Source of the DNA: CAZCCC01 sp964497245 | GTDB taxonomy: Bacteria; Patescibacteriota; Patescibacteriia; Buchananbacterales; UBA6539 | DNA: 34,412 bases | NCBI GenBank assembly: GCA_964497245.1 | Contig: CAZCCC010000012.1 | Coordinates: 1 to 34,412, forward strand | Direction: 5' to 3' | Part shown: positions 20,932-29,939 of the stretch, piece by piece | Position numbering within the stretch: the first letter of the stretch is position 1 | Layout: each line of letters begins with the position of its first letter | Position numbers and translations under genes: made by a program | The notes under the pieces: generated by a model | Told to the model about the DNA's origin: nothing | Databases searched by the model: none | What the model saw: the letters and a program-made list of their open reading frames with translations, nothing else

Positions 20932-22527
20932 GTGATTAAAAATTCAAAAAACAATTTAAAAAAGTCACCTTTTGTCCTTTTGGTTCTGGATGGGTGGGGT
21001 TTGGCTCCGGCAAGTCAAGCTAATGCCATTGAACAGGCAAAAAAGCCTAATTTTGATAGATTGTGGAATAATTATCCGCATACAAAGCTTGAGGCTTCGG
21101 GCAGGTTTGTCGGATTGCCCCAAGTGCAGTTTGGAAATTCAGAGGCCGGACATGCCAATATCGGTGCCGGAAGAATAGTTGATCAGGATGCTGTTTTTGT
21201 TTGTAAAGAAATTAATACCGGCCAGTTTTTTAAAAATCCGGCTTTTGAGGCGGCCTATAAGCACGTAATTAAAAATAAGTCGGATTTGCATATAATGGGA
21301 ATGTTATCCAACGGCCAAAGTGCTCATTCTGATCCCGATCATCTTTTGGCGCTTTTAACCTGGACAAGAAAAAAGAAAATAAAAAATGTTTATCTTCATT
21401 TATTTACTGATGGCAGGGACTCTCCGCCTCGCGGATCTTTAAAGCTGATTGAGGCATTAATGAGGAATTTAAGAAATAAAGAATCAAAAGAAAGCAGAAA
21501 AGGTGAGTGGATCGCAACAATTATGGGCAGGTTCTATGCAATGGACAGAATAAAATCATGGGATAGAACCAGGCGCGCTTATGAAGCAATGGTTTTAGGT
21601 AAAGGGGTTTATGCTAAAAGTCCGCAGGAGGCAATTACCCAATCTTATAATAGGAATGAGACTGATGAGTTTATTCAGCCTTATGTAATGAAGAGAGACG
21701 GAAAGATTATAGGAAAGATAAAAGATAATGATTCTGTCATATTTTTTAACTTAAGATCTGACAGAGCCAGACAGATGACTAAGCCATTTGTCCAAGCTGA
21801 TTTTTATAAAAAAAATCCAAATAGCTTTTTCCAAAAAAAGATTCTAAAAAATACGGTTTTTGTCACTTTGACTGATTTTGGTCCTGATCTTGATTCAATC
21901 CTAACCGCTTATCCTTCACCGGAGCTGGATAATACTTTGCCGATGATAATTAACGGCAGAAAGCAGCTTTATATCGCTGAAAAGGAAAAATATGCGCATG
22001 TTACTTATTTCTTTAACGGTGGATATGCTGATTTGGTTTCAGGCGAAGACAGAATTGAAATACCTTCGCCTAAGGTAAAATCATACGATTTTAAGCCTGA
22101 AATGTCCGTTTATGAAATAACCAAGATAGTGGTGGAAAAATTGAATTCCGGAAATTATGAATTTATAATGATTAATTTTGCAAATCCCGATATGGTTGGC
22201 CACACTGGAAATATTAAGGCTTGTGTCCAGGCAGTTGAGCATGTTGATATTTGTTTAGGACAACTGGAAAAAGCGGTTTTAAAAAATAAAGGTACTTTTA
22301 TTGTTACCTCTGACCATGGTAATGCGGATAAAATGTTGGACTTAGAAACCGGGGAGATATATACTGAACATACTGCAAATCCGGTGCCCTTAATTATAGT
22401 AAGAAAAGAAAAATTTAATTTTAGGCTAAAGAGAGGTAAACTTGGAGACATTGCCCCGACAATCCTAGATTTAATGAATATTAATAAGCCCAAAGAAATG
22501 AAAGGAAAGTCATTAATTAAGGGCTAA
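20932..22527 (+). CDS. gpmI: 2,3-bisphosphoglycerate-independent phosphoglycerate mutase, paralogue 1
   Basis: This enzyme interconverts 3- and 2-phosphoglycerate via a phosphoserine. All metal and catalytic motifs are visible: LDGWG (residues 19-23), FGNSEAGHANIGAGR with the phosphorylated Ser70, TDGRDSPP, GRFYAMDR, RSDRAR, EKYAHVTYFFNGG, NPDMVGHTG and TSDHGNAD. The start is GTG at 20932; no other start fits before LLVLDGWG. The substrate-domain loop SNGQSAHSDPDHL differs from the usual SxGGVHSHxDHL but keeps a His. 531 aa. It is followed after 50 bp by a second gpmI. Confidence 0.95.
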   Translation: MIKNSKNNLKKSPFVLLVLDGWGLAPASQANAIEQAKKPNFDRLWNNYPHTKLEASGRFVGLPQVQFGNSEAGHANIGAGRIVDQDAVFVCKEINTGQFFKNPAFEAAYKHVIKNKSDLHIMGMLSNGQSAHSDPDHLLALLTWTRKKKIKNVYLHLFTDGRDSPPRGSLKLIEALMRNLRNKESKESRKGEWIATIMGRFYAMDRIKSWDRTRRAYEAMVLGKGVYAKSPQEAITQSYNRNETDEFIQPYVMKRDGKIIGKIKDNDSVIFFNLRSDRARQMTKPFVQADFYKKNPNSFFQKKILKNTVFVTLTDFGPDLDSILTAYPSPELDNTLPMIINGRKQLYIAEKEKYAHVTYFFNGGYADLVSGEDRIEIPSPKVKSYDFKPEMSVYEITKIVVEKLNSGNYEFIMINFANPDMVGHTGNIKACVQAVEHVDICLGQLEKAVLKNKGTFIVTSDHGNADKMLDLETGEIYTEHTANPVPLIIVRKEKFNFRLKRGKLGDIAPTILDLMNINKPKEMKGKSLIKG

Positions 22528-22577
22528 TTTATTCGCAGGTTTTTTAATTTATTTTATCAATCACTACAAATTAAAAA

Positions 22578-24167
22578 ATGCCAAATATTCGTCCAAAACC
22601 AACAGTTTTAATTGTTCTGGACGGCTGGGGGATAGCCCCGCCATCCAAGGGCAACGGGATATCCTTGGCTAAAAAGCCGGTTTTTGATTATTTAGTTGCT
22701 ACTTATCCGGTAATGACCCTTCAGGCTTCAGGAGAAGCTGTTGGTTTGTCTTGGGGAGAAATGGGTAACTCCGAAGTCGGCCATATGAATTTAGGTTCAG
22801 GTGAAATTATCTATCAGACATTGCCTAAAATCAGCAAGTCAATTGAAGACGGCAGTTTTAATGAAATTGAAGCTTTTAAAAAAGCAATTGCCCAAGTTAA
22901 AAAAAATAAATCAAAACTCCATCTTTTAGGGCTTGTTTCTAATGGCGGAGTTCATTCTCATCAGGATCATCTTTTTGCTCTTCTAGATTATGCAAAAGAA
23001 AACAAAGTTAAAGAAGTATACATTCATGTGATTTTGGATGGAAGAGATACAAAAAAAGATGGTGGGCTTGAGTTTATCAGGCAGCTGCAAAAAAAAATTC
23101 AGGAATTGGGTTTGGGTAAAATAGCCAGTTTGTCGGGGAGGTTCTATGCAATGGACAGAGACAACCATTGGGAACGGGAAGAAAAAGCTTTTATGGCAAT
23201 TGCCCTTGGTCAAAGTAAAGCAAAAGCCAGTGATTCAATAAAAGCAATTCAACAATCTTACCAGAATAATATTTTTGATGAAGAATTTATCCCAACGGTT
23301 ATTACTGAAAATGGAAAACCGGTTGCAACTATTGATGACAATGATTCAGTGATATTTTTTAATTTCAGGAGCGATCGGGCCAGGCAGATGACGGAAGCTT
23401 TTTCAGTGCCAGGTTTTGACAAATTTAAAAATAAAAAAGAATATCGTAATTTGGTTTTTGTCACTTTTACCGAATATGAAAAAGATTTACCGGTTGAAGT
23501 TGCATATCCACCTAGTCTAATAGATACTCCGATAGGAAAAATATTATCAGAAAATAATTTAAGTCAACTGCATGCGGCAGAGACTGAAAAGTATGCTCAT
23601 GTAACTTTTTTCTTTAATGGTGGAAGAGAAGATGAGTTCAAAGGAGAAAATAGAATATTAGTTCCTTCTCCTCCGGTGACAACTTATGATCAGAAGCCGG
23701 AGATGAGCGCTGTAGAACTAACTGCAAAACTTTTACAAGCAATAAAAGAACAGAAATATGATTTTATCCTTGTTAATTATGCGAACCCTGATATGGTCGG
23801 TCATACTGGAGCAATCTCAGCGACAGTAAAAGCGGTTGAGACAGTTGATAAATGCCTTGGTAATTTAATTAAACTGATTTTGTCTTTGGGTGGAGTTTGT
23901 TTTATTACTGCCGATCATGGTAATGCTGAAGAACTTATAAATTTGCAGACAGGCGAAATTGACAAGGAACATAGTACTAATCCGGTTCCATTTATTGCAG
24001 TCGGAGCCCGTTGGGAAGGCCAAAATCTAGTTAGCGGACTTGATTCGGCAGAGGGAGATTTAAGTATTATTACTCCTTCAGGAATGCTTGCCGATATTTC
24101 GCCAACAATTTTGCAAGTAATGGAAATAGATCATCCTGACGCAATGACTGGCAGGCCTTTAATATAA
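22578..24167 (+). CDS. gpmI: 2,3-bisphosphoglycerate-independent phosphoglycerate mutase, paralogue 2
   Basis: This is the second complete iPGM in tandem, 529 aa. LDGWG, MGNSEVGHMNLGSGE with nucleophile Ser65, SNGGVHSHQDHL, LDGRDT, GRFYAMDRD, RSDRAR, EKYAHVTFFFNGG, NPDMVGHTG and TADHGNAE are intact. It is closer to the canonical family than paralogue 1 in the VHSH loop but has LDGRDTKKDGG where TDGRDTPP is usual. It carries a short extra segment near the C-terminus (GARWEGQNLVSGLDSAEGD). No terminator separates it from paralogue 1, so both are likely made together; why two are kept is unclear. Confidence 0.95.
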   Translation: MPNIRPKPTVLIVLDGWGIAPPSKGNGISLAKKPVFDYLVATYPVMTLQASGEAVGLSWGEMGNSEVGHMNLGSGEIIYQTLPKISKSIEDGSFNEIEAFKKAIAQVKKNKSKLHLLGLVSNGGVHSHQDHLFALLDYAKENKVKEVYIHVILDGRDTKKDGGLEFIRQLQKKIQELGLGKIASLSGRFYAMDRDNHWEREEKAFMAIALGQSKAKASDSIKAIQQSYQNNIFDEEFIPTVITENGKPVATIDDNDSVIFFNFRSDRARQMTEAFSVPGFDKFKNKKEYRNLVFVTFTEYEKDLPVEVAYPPSLIDTPIGKILSENNLSQLHAAETEKYAHVTFFFNGGREDEFKGENRILVPSPPVTTYDQKPEMSAVELTAKLLQAIKEQKYDFILVNYANPDMVGHTGAISATVKAVETVDKCLGNLIKLILSLGGVCFITADHGNAEELINLQTGEIDKEHSTNPVPFIAVGARWEGQNLVSGLDSAEGDLSIITPSGMLADISPTILQVMEIDHPDAMTGRPLI

Positions 24168-24189
24168 TTTATACTTTGTAATTTTTGTT

Positions 24190-24340
24190 TGGCCTTTTTT
24201 ATTGCCCAACGAAGTGAGTAATCAGAACCTATTTTATATCAATAAAAGAGTTAAATAATTTCTTAAATAAATAGGTTTTTTGGTTCAAATCAAATGATAA
24301 TCAGCAAGATAAGTAATGGGTCGCTGTAGGCGGTTTTTTT
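24190..24340 (-). repeat. Intergenic repeat element, copy 3 (inverted, degraded)
   Basis: Read in reverse complement, the core 24228-24290 aligns with copies 1 and 2: AACCTATTTTA, TATCAATAAAAG, GTTAAATAATTT and AAATAGGTTTTTT appear in the same order as in the complement of copy 1. The GC-rich CCAGCACC arms have been lost, and the outer parts are only faintly similar. The region has no ORF; it separates gpmI from the glycosyltransferase genes. Confidence 0.65.
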
Positions 24341-24395
24341 GCTTGCCAAAATTGTTTTTTTATGGTTAAATTGTGTTATGAGAGAAGCTTATAAA

Positions 24396-25871
24396 ATGAG
24401 AATTCTGGAGATAATTCCAGGTTTTTTAGTCTGGACGACTTTTATTGGAATCATGGCCTTGTCTTTTTTCAGGCCTCTTTGGGCAATTTATTTTATAATT
24501 ATCTTTGATCTTTATTGGTTTTTAAGAATCGTTTATATGCTTATATATCTGCTTACCTCATGGAGACGCTACTTAAGGGATATCAAAATAGATTGGTTTA
24601 GTAAGGTAAAAGATTTTGATAAAGATTATAATGATTATTATCATTTAATTTTTTTACCTACTTATAAAGAGCCTATTCAGGTTGTAAGAAAACCTTTTGA
24701 GGCTTTGTGTCGCTCTAATTATGATTTAAAAAAATTTATTGTTGTTTTGGCCGGCGAGGAAAGGGATAAGGAAAATTTTTTACAAATTGCGCATGAAATA
24801 AAAGAAGAGTTTTCTGAAAAATTTTTTAATTTTATAATAACAATCCATCCAAAAGACTTACCCGGGGAGTTGCCGGGCAAAGGATCAAATATTAATTATG
24901 CCGGCAATAAGTTAAAACATTATGTAGACGAATTGGGGCTTGATTATAGTAAAGTGATTGTTTCTAGTTTTGATATCGACACATGTGTTCATCCGCAGTA
25001 TTTTGCCTGTTTAACATATAAATATCTTACAAGTCCTAACCCCACTAGATTAAGCTATCAGCCGATAGCTGTTTATAATAATAATGTTTGGGAGTCTAAT
25101 CCGATAATAAGAGTTGTTGCCAGTTCTACCACTTTTTGGCTTTTAACCGATCTGTCCAGAGCTGAAAGACTTTTTACTTTTTCTTCCCACAGCATGAGTT
25201 TTAAGATGCTGGTTGATGTAGGTTTTTGGGATAAAACAATCGTTACTGAGGATTCACGAATATTTTTACAAGGGCTGGTTAAGTATGAGGGCAATTATCA
25301 GACAATGCCGTTATATATTCCTGTTTATATGGATACGGTTGATATAGGGAATTTTTGGCGGAGCCTAAAAAATCAGTATAAGCAAATGAGACGCTGGGCA
25401 TGGGGAGTTGAACACTTTCCATGGATGGTAAAACAATTTTGGTTTAAAAATGGAGAAGGCCGTAAAATACCTTTTTCCAAGAAAATGCATTATATCTGGA
25501 ATCAGACCGAAGGTGTTTATTCGTGGGCGACCGCTCCGATCATAATTTTAATCGCTGGCTATCTTCCGCTCTGGATTGCCTCAACTCAGGAAAGGGCAAC
25601 AGCCTTGTTTCAAAATGCCCCCCATATTTTATCTTTATTAATGAGGTCATCAATGATTGGTTTAATTGTAATTGCTATTTTATATACTTTGTTGCTTCCG
25701 CCAAGGCCCAAGGGCTACAGTTGGAGCAGTAGCCTGATAATGATTTTACAATGGGTAATGGTACCGGTAACATTGATTATTTTCGGTTCAATTCCAGCCG
25801 CAGACGCTCAGACTAGATTAGCTTTAGGGGGAAAATATCGTCTCGGTTTCTGGGTTACGGAAAAAAAATAA
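24396..25871 (+). CDS. Membrane glycosyltransferase, family 2 (cellulose synthase-like)
   Basis: This integral membrane GT2 enzyme has two N-terminal helices (IPGFLVWTTFIGIMALSFF and the next), a cytoplasmic catalytic domain with SSFDIDTCVHP (DxD-like), TEDSRIF (general base) and QYKQMRRWAWG (the QxxRW-type acceptor motif of processive enzymes), then about three C-terminal helices. It probably builds or exports a surface polysaccharide. I prefer ATG 24396 (MRILEIIPG), since a TG-N-TATGAG extended -10 overlaps the alternative ATG at 24378; this gives 491 aa. Two more glycosyltransferase genes follow closely. Confidence 0.9.
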   Translation: MRILEIIPGFLVWTTFIGIMALSFFRPLWAIYFIIIFDLYWFLRIVYMLIYLLTSWRRYLRDIKIDWFSKVKDFDKDYNDYYHLIFLPTYKEPIQVVRKPFEALCRSNYDLKKFIVVLAGEERDKENFLQIAHEIKEEFSEKFFNFIITIHPKDLPGELPGKGSNINYAGNKLKHYVDELGLDYSKVIVSSFDIDTCVHPQYFACLTYKYLTSPNPTRLSYQPIAVYNNNVWESNPIIRVVASSTTFWLLTDLSRAERLFTFSSHSMSFKMLVDVGFWDKTIVTEDSRIFLQGLVKYEGNYQTMPLYIPVYMDTVDIGNFWRSLKNQYKQMRRWAWGVEHFPWMVKQFWFKNGEGRKIPFSKKMHYIWNQTEGVYSWATAPIIILIAGYLPLWIASTQERATALFQNAPHILSLLMRSSMIGLIVIAILYTLLLPPRPKGYSWSSSLIMILQWVMVPVTLIIFGSIPAADAQTRLALGGKYRLGFWVTEKK

Positions 25872-25891
25872 TTAATATAAATTAATTTTTA

Positions 25892-26920
25892 ATGCCAAAA
25901 GTTTCAGTACAAATTGTTACATGGAATTCCATGAATTACATCATGGAATGTTTGGAATCATTAATGAAACAGAGTTTTCGGGATTTTTCAATTTTGGTAA
26001 TTGACAATGGTTCTGATGATGGTACGGTAAAGTTCATTCGTTCTTATTATCCTACCGTCTCTATTTTAGAGAACTCCAAAAATTTAGGATATTCCAGAGC
26101 AAATAATCAGGGGATTCATCTTGCTAAAGGCGAATATATTTTAGTATTAAATCCGGACGTCATTTTAACCGAAGATTTTATACAGGAGATGGTTGATTTT
26201 GCCGATAAGCACCGTGAAGCAGGCAGTTTTGGCGGAAAAGTTTTGAAATTCTATACCGAAATAGTCGGGCAAGATAATGAGTCAAGTATTAGAGAATTTG
26301 TTAAGTCTGATTTTTTTGACTCTACCGGCTTGGAGATTCTTAAAACTCGCAAGGTTGTTGATCGCGGACAAAATCAAAAGGACAAGGGTCAATATGAAAA
26401 GCTGGAAGAAGTATTTGGGATTTCAGGAAATTGTGTTATGTATAGGGCATCAGCCTTGGTTGACGTTATGATTAAAAATGAATTTTTTGATCAAGATTTT
26501 TTTGCTTATAAAGAAGATATTGATTTGGCTTGGCGGTTAAGGCTCTATGGCTGGAATTCCTGGTATAATCCTCAGGCAGTCTGCTACCACCATAGAACCC
26601 TAGGAAGTTTTGAGAATAAAAATTTAACCAAATCAATAAAACAAAGGCGGCATATTTCTAAAGTATTAAGATCTCTTTCTTTTAGAAATCATCATTTAAT
26701 GATATTCAAAAATGATCAAATGGCTAATATCGTTTTTCACCTGCCATGGGTTTTAGGAAGGGAGATAAAAATTTTGTTTTATGCTTTAATTTTTGAGCCG
26801 TTTCAATATTCTTCTACTTTTAAATTTTTTAAATTGTTGCCAAATATATTAGTTAAGCGTCGTATCATAATGGCCCATAAAAAAATTTCAGCCAAAGAAA
26901 TTAAAAAGTGGTTCAGATAA
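25892..26920 (+). CDS. Glycosyltransferase family 2, rhamnosyltransferase-like
   Basis: 342 aa, soluble or peripheral. The N-terminus VSVQIVTWNSMNYIMECLESL, VIDNGSDDGTV and LVLNPDVIL (DxD-equivalent NPD) form the nucleotide-sugar site; FGISGNCVMYRASAL and FFAYKEDIDLAWRLRLYGW are the acceptor-side motifs of the WbbL/rhamnosyltransferase branch. Donor and acceptor are unknown. It is 20 bp downstream of the membrane GT2 and 14 bp upstream of another GT2, a probable surface-polysaccharide operon. Confidence 0.92.
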   Translation: MPKVSVQIVTWNSMNYIMECLESLMKQSFRDFSILVIDNGSDDGTVKFIRSYYPTVSILENSKNLGYSRANNQGIHLAKGEYILVLNPDVILTEDFIQEMVDFADKHREAGSFGGKVLKFYTEIVGQDNESSIREFVKSDFFDSTGLEILKTRKVVDRGQNQKDKGQYEKLEEVFGISGNCVMYRASALVDVMIKNEFFDQDFFAYKEDIDLAWRLRLYGWNSWYNPQAVCYHHRTLGSFENKNLTKSIKQRRHISKVLRSLSFRNHHLMIFKNDQMANIVFHLPWVLGREIKILFYALIFEPFQYSSTFKFFKLLPNILVKRRIIMAHKKISAKEIKKWFR

Positions 26921-26934
26921 TAAAGTTCTAAATT

Positions 26935-27801
26935 ATGTATTTATCAATAGTAATTTTAAACTATAGACAAAAAGGCCTTGTTAAGCAATGTATTAAGGGA
27001 ATTGTTGCTTCAAGACCTAACATTGAATATGAATTAATTATAGTGGATAATAATTCCAATGATGGTTGTGTTGATATGGTAAATTCAATGTTTCAGCCCG
27101 AAATTCAGAATAAAAGCCAGCAGCCTCAATTGCCTCTAGGCGATTCTTTAAAAATTCCGCCAATAAAAACTATTCAATCAGAGTTGAATGGAGGATTTGC
27201 AGCCGGTAATAATTTAGGAATAAAAGAGGCAGAAGGAAAATATATAATGATTATAAATCCGGATATTGCTGTTGTCCCAAACGCTCTAGAAAGAATGGTG
27301 GAATTTATGGAGAAGAATAATTCAATTGGTATAATCGGGCCCAAATTAATTAATCCTGACGGTAGTATCCAATATTCCTGCCGTCGTTTTCCTAATTTTT
27401 TTACTCCTATATACCGTCGCATTTTTTTAGGTAGACTGTTTTTTGCAAAAAATAATCTTGTTAATTATCTAATGATTGATTTTGATCATGAATCAAATAT
27501 TTCGGTTGATTGGCTTTTTGGCGCCTGTCTTTTGATCAGGAAATCAGCCTTGGAAGAGATCGGTTTTTTTGATGAGAGATTTTTTATGTATTTTGAGGAT
27601 TTGGATTTATGCAGGCGTTTTTGGAAAAATGGCTTTAAGGTTTTTTATTTTGCCGAAGTGGAAATGGTTCATTATCATCAGCGCCTTTCAGCGGAAAAAA
27701 GCGGTATTTTGGCAATATTTAGTAAGGGTGGAAGAATACATTTGGCTTCAGGCATTAAATATTTTATAAAATATTTAGGAGTAGTGCCTAAGCGAAATTA
27801 G
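26935..27801 (+). CDS. Glycosyltransferase family 2, WbbL-like
   Basis: 288 aa. LSIVILNYRQKGLVKQCIKGI, IVDNNSNDG, NGGFAAGNNLGIKEAEGKY and MIINPDIAV make the nucleotide-binding half; DWLFGACLLIRKSALEEIGFFDERFFMYFEDLDLCRRFWKNGF is the typical C-terminal motif with the catalytic ED-D acids. It is a paralogue of the preceding gene but only distantly similar. A segment of about 20 residues (near 60-80, with QNKSQQPQLP) is a low-complexity insertion before the second strand. Probably co-transcribed with the two upstream glycosyltransferases. Confidence 0.92.
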   Translation: MYLSIVILNYRQKGLVKQCIKGIVASRPNIEYELIIVDNNSNDGCVDMVNSMFQPEIQNKSQQPQLPLGDSLKIPPIKTIQSELNGGFAAGNNLGIKEAEGKYIMIINPDIAVVPNALERMVEFMEKNNSIGIIGPKLINPDGSIQYSCRRFPNFFTPIYRRIFLGRLFFAKNNLVNYLMIDFDHESNISVDWLFGACLLIRKSALEEIGFFDERFFMYFEDLDLCRRFWKNGFKVFYFAEVEMVHYHQRLSAEKSGILAIFSKGGRIHLASGIKYFIKYLGVVPKRN

Positions 27802-27959
27802 GTGGTCTGGACAAAATAAGTATTTTTATTTAGAATTATGGTGCTTATTAAGAAAAGAGCGAATAATTCGGTAATGGCGATTTAATTTTAAATAAATGAA
27901 AAGTTAAATTATTTATGCTTTGTAATTTAGGCGCACAGTCTTAGCTAATATCTTTATTT

Positions 27960-28967
27960 ATGCTGATAAAAAAAATTGGAATTGATCTGGGAACAACTAA
28001 CTGTTTGGTTTATGTACCAAAAAGAGGCATTATTATAAATGAACCATCAGTAGTTGCCGTTTCGGCAATTGACAGAAAAATTTTAGCAGTCGGAGTTGAA
28101 GCCAAAGAAATGCTTGGCAGGACTCCCGATACTATTGTTGCGGTTAGGCCGATGAAGGATGGAGTGATCGCCGATTATAAAACAACGGCTGCAATGATTC
28201 GTTATTTTGTTAATAAAGCATTGGGCGGAGTAAGACTTTTTAGACCAGAAGTTATGGTTGCAGTTCCGGCCGGTATTACTTCAACCGAAAGGCGGGCAGT
28301 AATTGACGCAACAATTTCTGCCGGTGCGAAGGCCGCTTATATAATAAGAGAGCCGATTGTTGCGGCAATAGGTGCTGACATTCCAATCGGTTCGCCGTCA
28401 GGCCATATGATCATTGACATTGGCGGTGGCACTTCGGAAATGGCAGTTATTTCTTTAGGCGGAATTGTTGCTTCAACTTCTGTCAGGATAGGAGGAAATC
28501 GTTTTGATTTAGCGATTGCTGAGCATATTAGAAAAAAATACAGTTTGGCAATAGGGGAAAGGACGGCGGAAAAAATAAAAATTGATATTGGCTCGGCAAT
28601 GTATATGGAAGAGCGCCTTACCGAAGAAATAAGAGGGCGTGATGTAGTCACCGGGCTGCCAAGAACTATTGCCGTCACGTCGGATGATATTACTGATGCG
28701 ATTCAGGTTGAACTTGAAGGAATGATTCAGGCGGTAAAAGATGTTTTACATAAAACTCCGCCGGAACTCTCAGCCGATGTAATTGATAAAGGTATTATAA
28801 TGTCAGGAGGTTCAAGTCTTTTAAGAAATATAGATCAGCTGATTACTCAAGTAACCGGCGTTTCGGTCTACGTTGCCGATGAAGCTTTATTGTGTGTTGC
28901 CAAAGGAACCGGAATTGCTTTGGAGAATTTGGAATCATATAAGCGGAGTATATTGGCGATTAAGTAG
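27960..28967 (+). CDS. mreB: Rod-shape determining protein MreB
   Basis: MreB is the bacterial actin that guides cell-wall synthesis at the inner membrane. IGIDLGTTNCLVYV (phosphate 1), VAVPAGITSTERRAVIDA, REPIVAAIGADIPI, DIGGGTSEMAVISLGG (phosphate 2) and GIIMSGGSSLLRNID (adenosine) are all present. 335 aa, normal. The nearby glycosyltransferases fit an envelope-related neighbourhood. The gap before it (27802-27959) holds no gene; a TAATAT about 15 bp before the ATG could be its -10. MreC/D are not here. Confidence 0.96.
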   Translation: MLIKKIGIDLGTTNCLVYVPKRGIIINEPSVVAVSAIDRKILAVGVEAKEMLGRTPDTIVAVRPMKDGVIADYKTTAAMIRYFVNKALGGVRLFRPEVMVAVPAGITSTERRAVIDATISAGAKAAYIIREPIVAAIGADIPIGSPSGHMIIDIGGGTSEMAVISLGGIVASTSVRIGGNRFDLAIAEHIRKKYSLAIGERTAEKIKIDIGSAMYMEERLTEEIRGRDVVTGLPRTIAVTSDDITDAIQVELEGMIQAVKDVLHKTPPELSADVIDKGIIMSGGSSLLRNIDQLITQVTGVSVYVADEALLCVAKGTGIALENLESYKRSILAIK

Positions 28968-29040
28968 TCATAATTAATTAATTTTTGGAAATTAAAATAA
29001 AAAGAAGGACAGATGTGACTCTGTCCATAAATTTCAATTT

Positions 29041-29066
29041 TAACTGGCATAAAGCCAGTTTTTGGT
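29041..29066 (+). terminator. Terminator-like hairpin after mreB
   Basis: AACTGGC pairs with GCCAGTT around a 5-nt loop, followed by TTTTT. A second hairpin, GGACAG / CTGTCC, lies just upstream (about 29007-29026). Confidence 0.6.
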
Positions 29067-29074
29067 TTGTGGTC

Positions 29075-29476
29075 TTAGAAGTGTCGGCTAAAACTCACTG
29101 ACACGATGTTAATTTCAGCTTTGATTACCCCTGGGGAAATGTTTTGCCAAAATGGTTGGTAACTTACGCGGCGCCTGCCTTCAGCGCGGGCAAAAGCGAC
29201 ATTGATTTCCCAGTCGTTTTTTTTGTAGCCCAATCCGCAAGCCGCTACCCAGCCGTCAACGTCAGGAGTAATCGGCGAGCTGGTTGACTTGGGAATGGCC
29301 GCAGTCTGCCAGCCAAGCCCGAATCTGGCTGTCCAGTGTTCATCCAGTTGGCGTTGAACTCCGGCAAACACTGCCCAATTATCATTCCAATCAAGCTTGA
29401 GAGGAACAGCTGGCAGATTTTTGAAATTCAGCCGCACGGTATCAACGTCATACCAGAAGTAAGCCGCGTCTAGATA
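29075..29476 (-). pseudogene. C-terminal fragment of a FadL/OMPP1-like outer-membrane beta-barrel protein
   Basis: Read on the minus strand, about 133 codons run from LDAAYFWYDVDTVRLNF to a stop after VSVSFSRHF. The pattern of alternating strands, the DWNDNWAVFAGVQRQLDEHWTARFGLGW block and the closing aromatic Phe are those of the last strands of FadL-type long-chain fatty-acid porins. The N-terminal two thirds are missing: upstream the frame passes straight into transposase sequence. The segment is visibly richer in GC than its surroundings. An ATG at 29437 is incidental. It is a foreign remnant, as an outer-membrane porin is unexpected in this lineage. Confidence 0.6.
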
Positions 29477-29765
29477 TGTTCTCTTTTTTTAGCTTGTAGT
29501 TTAACTTTTTGGCGCATAACCGGGTGTTTAAACGCAGCTCAATTATTCGCTCCTTAATCCTAATTGGTGTCTCATTGGATTGACTCTTGGGACGAGTGGA
29601 TTTATTCTCTAGGCCAGTCAATCCGTCTACTCTAAAATTAGCTAACCAATACTTCAAGGCCCGCTCGCTAAATGGGCAAACGCTGGCCATCTGCTTAATT
29701 GTTATTTCTTTATCCAGTATTGGCTTGATCTAACGATATTTTTCTTCTTTGGTTGATTTAGGCAT
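29448..29765 (-). pseudogene. Transposase N-terminal fragment (IS481/ISNCY-type helix-turn-helix), with premature stop
   Basis: From ATG 29765 the frame reads MPKSTKEEKYR, then TAG at 29732-29730, and resumes in the same frame as IKPILDKEITIKQMASVCPFSERALKYWLANFRVDGLTGLENKSTRP. This is the winged/helix-turn-helix start of IS481- or ISNCY-like transposases. TAG probably replaces a TGG. The frame ends after YKLKKENI at the junction with the FadL-like fragment, so the DDE catalytic domain is lost. It is a dead insertion remnant. Confidence 0.72.
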
Positions 29766-29831
29766 GGTTTTTGACATATGCCACTAGATTACCAGAAAGT
29801 GCAATATGTGTGTGCACATTACCGAAAAAAC

Positions 29832-29860
29832 TTGACTTTTTTGTAATATTATGGTAAATA
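29832..29860 (+). promoter_or_regulatory. Promoter of the methyltransferase cassette
   Basis: TTGACT (29832-29837), a 17-nt spacer and TAAATA (29855-29860) with an upstream TG-N. The leader to the ATG at 29940 is about 70 nt and contains a second GGAGG-like purine tract. Confidence 0.6.
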
Positions 29861-29939
29861 TATATAAAGTTTTTGCATTAGCAACGACTTGGAGGTTTTA
29901 AAGTTTGACAACAAAATTAGCAACAGAAAGGAAAGAATC

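Noticed and set aside
24309..24340. CGC-TGTAG-GCG plus T-run as a terminator before the membrane glycosyltransferase
   Set aside because: A three-base stem is too weak; the T-run may be derived from the repeat copy 3 flank.
27838..27885. 15-codon frame upstream of mreB
   Set aside because: Very short with no start signal; the 158-bp gap holds only a weak AATAAG/CTTATT inverted repeat.
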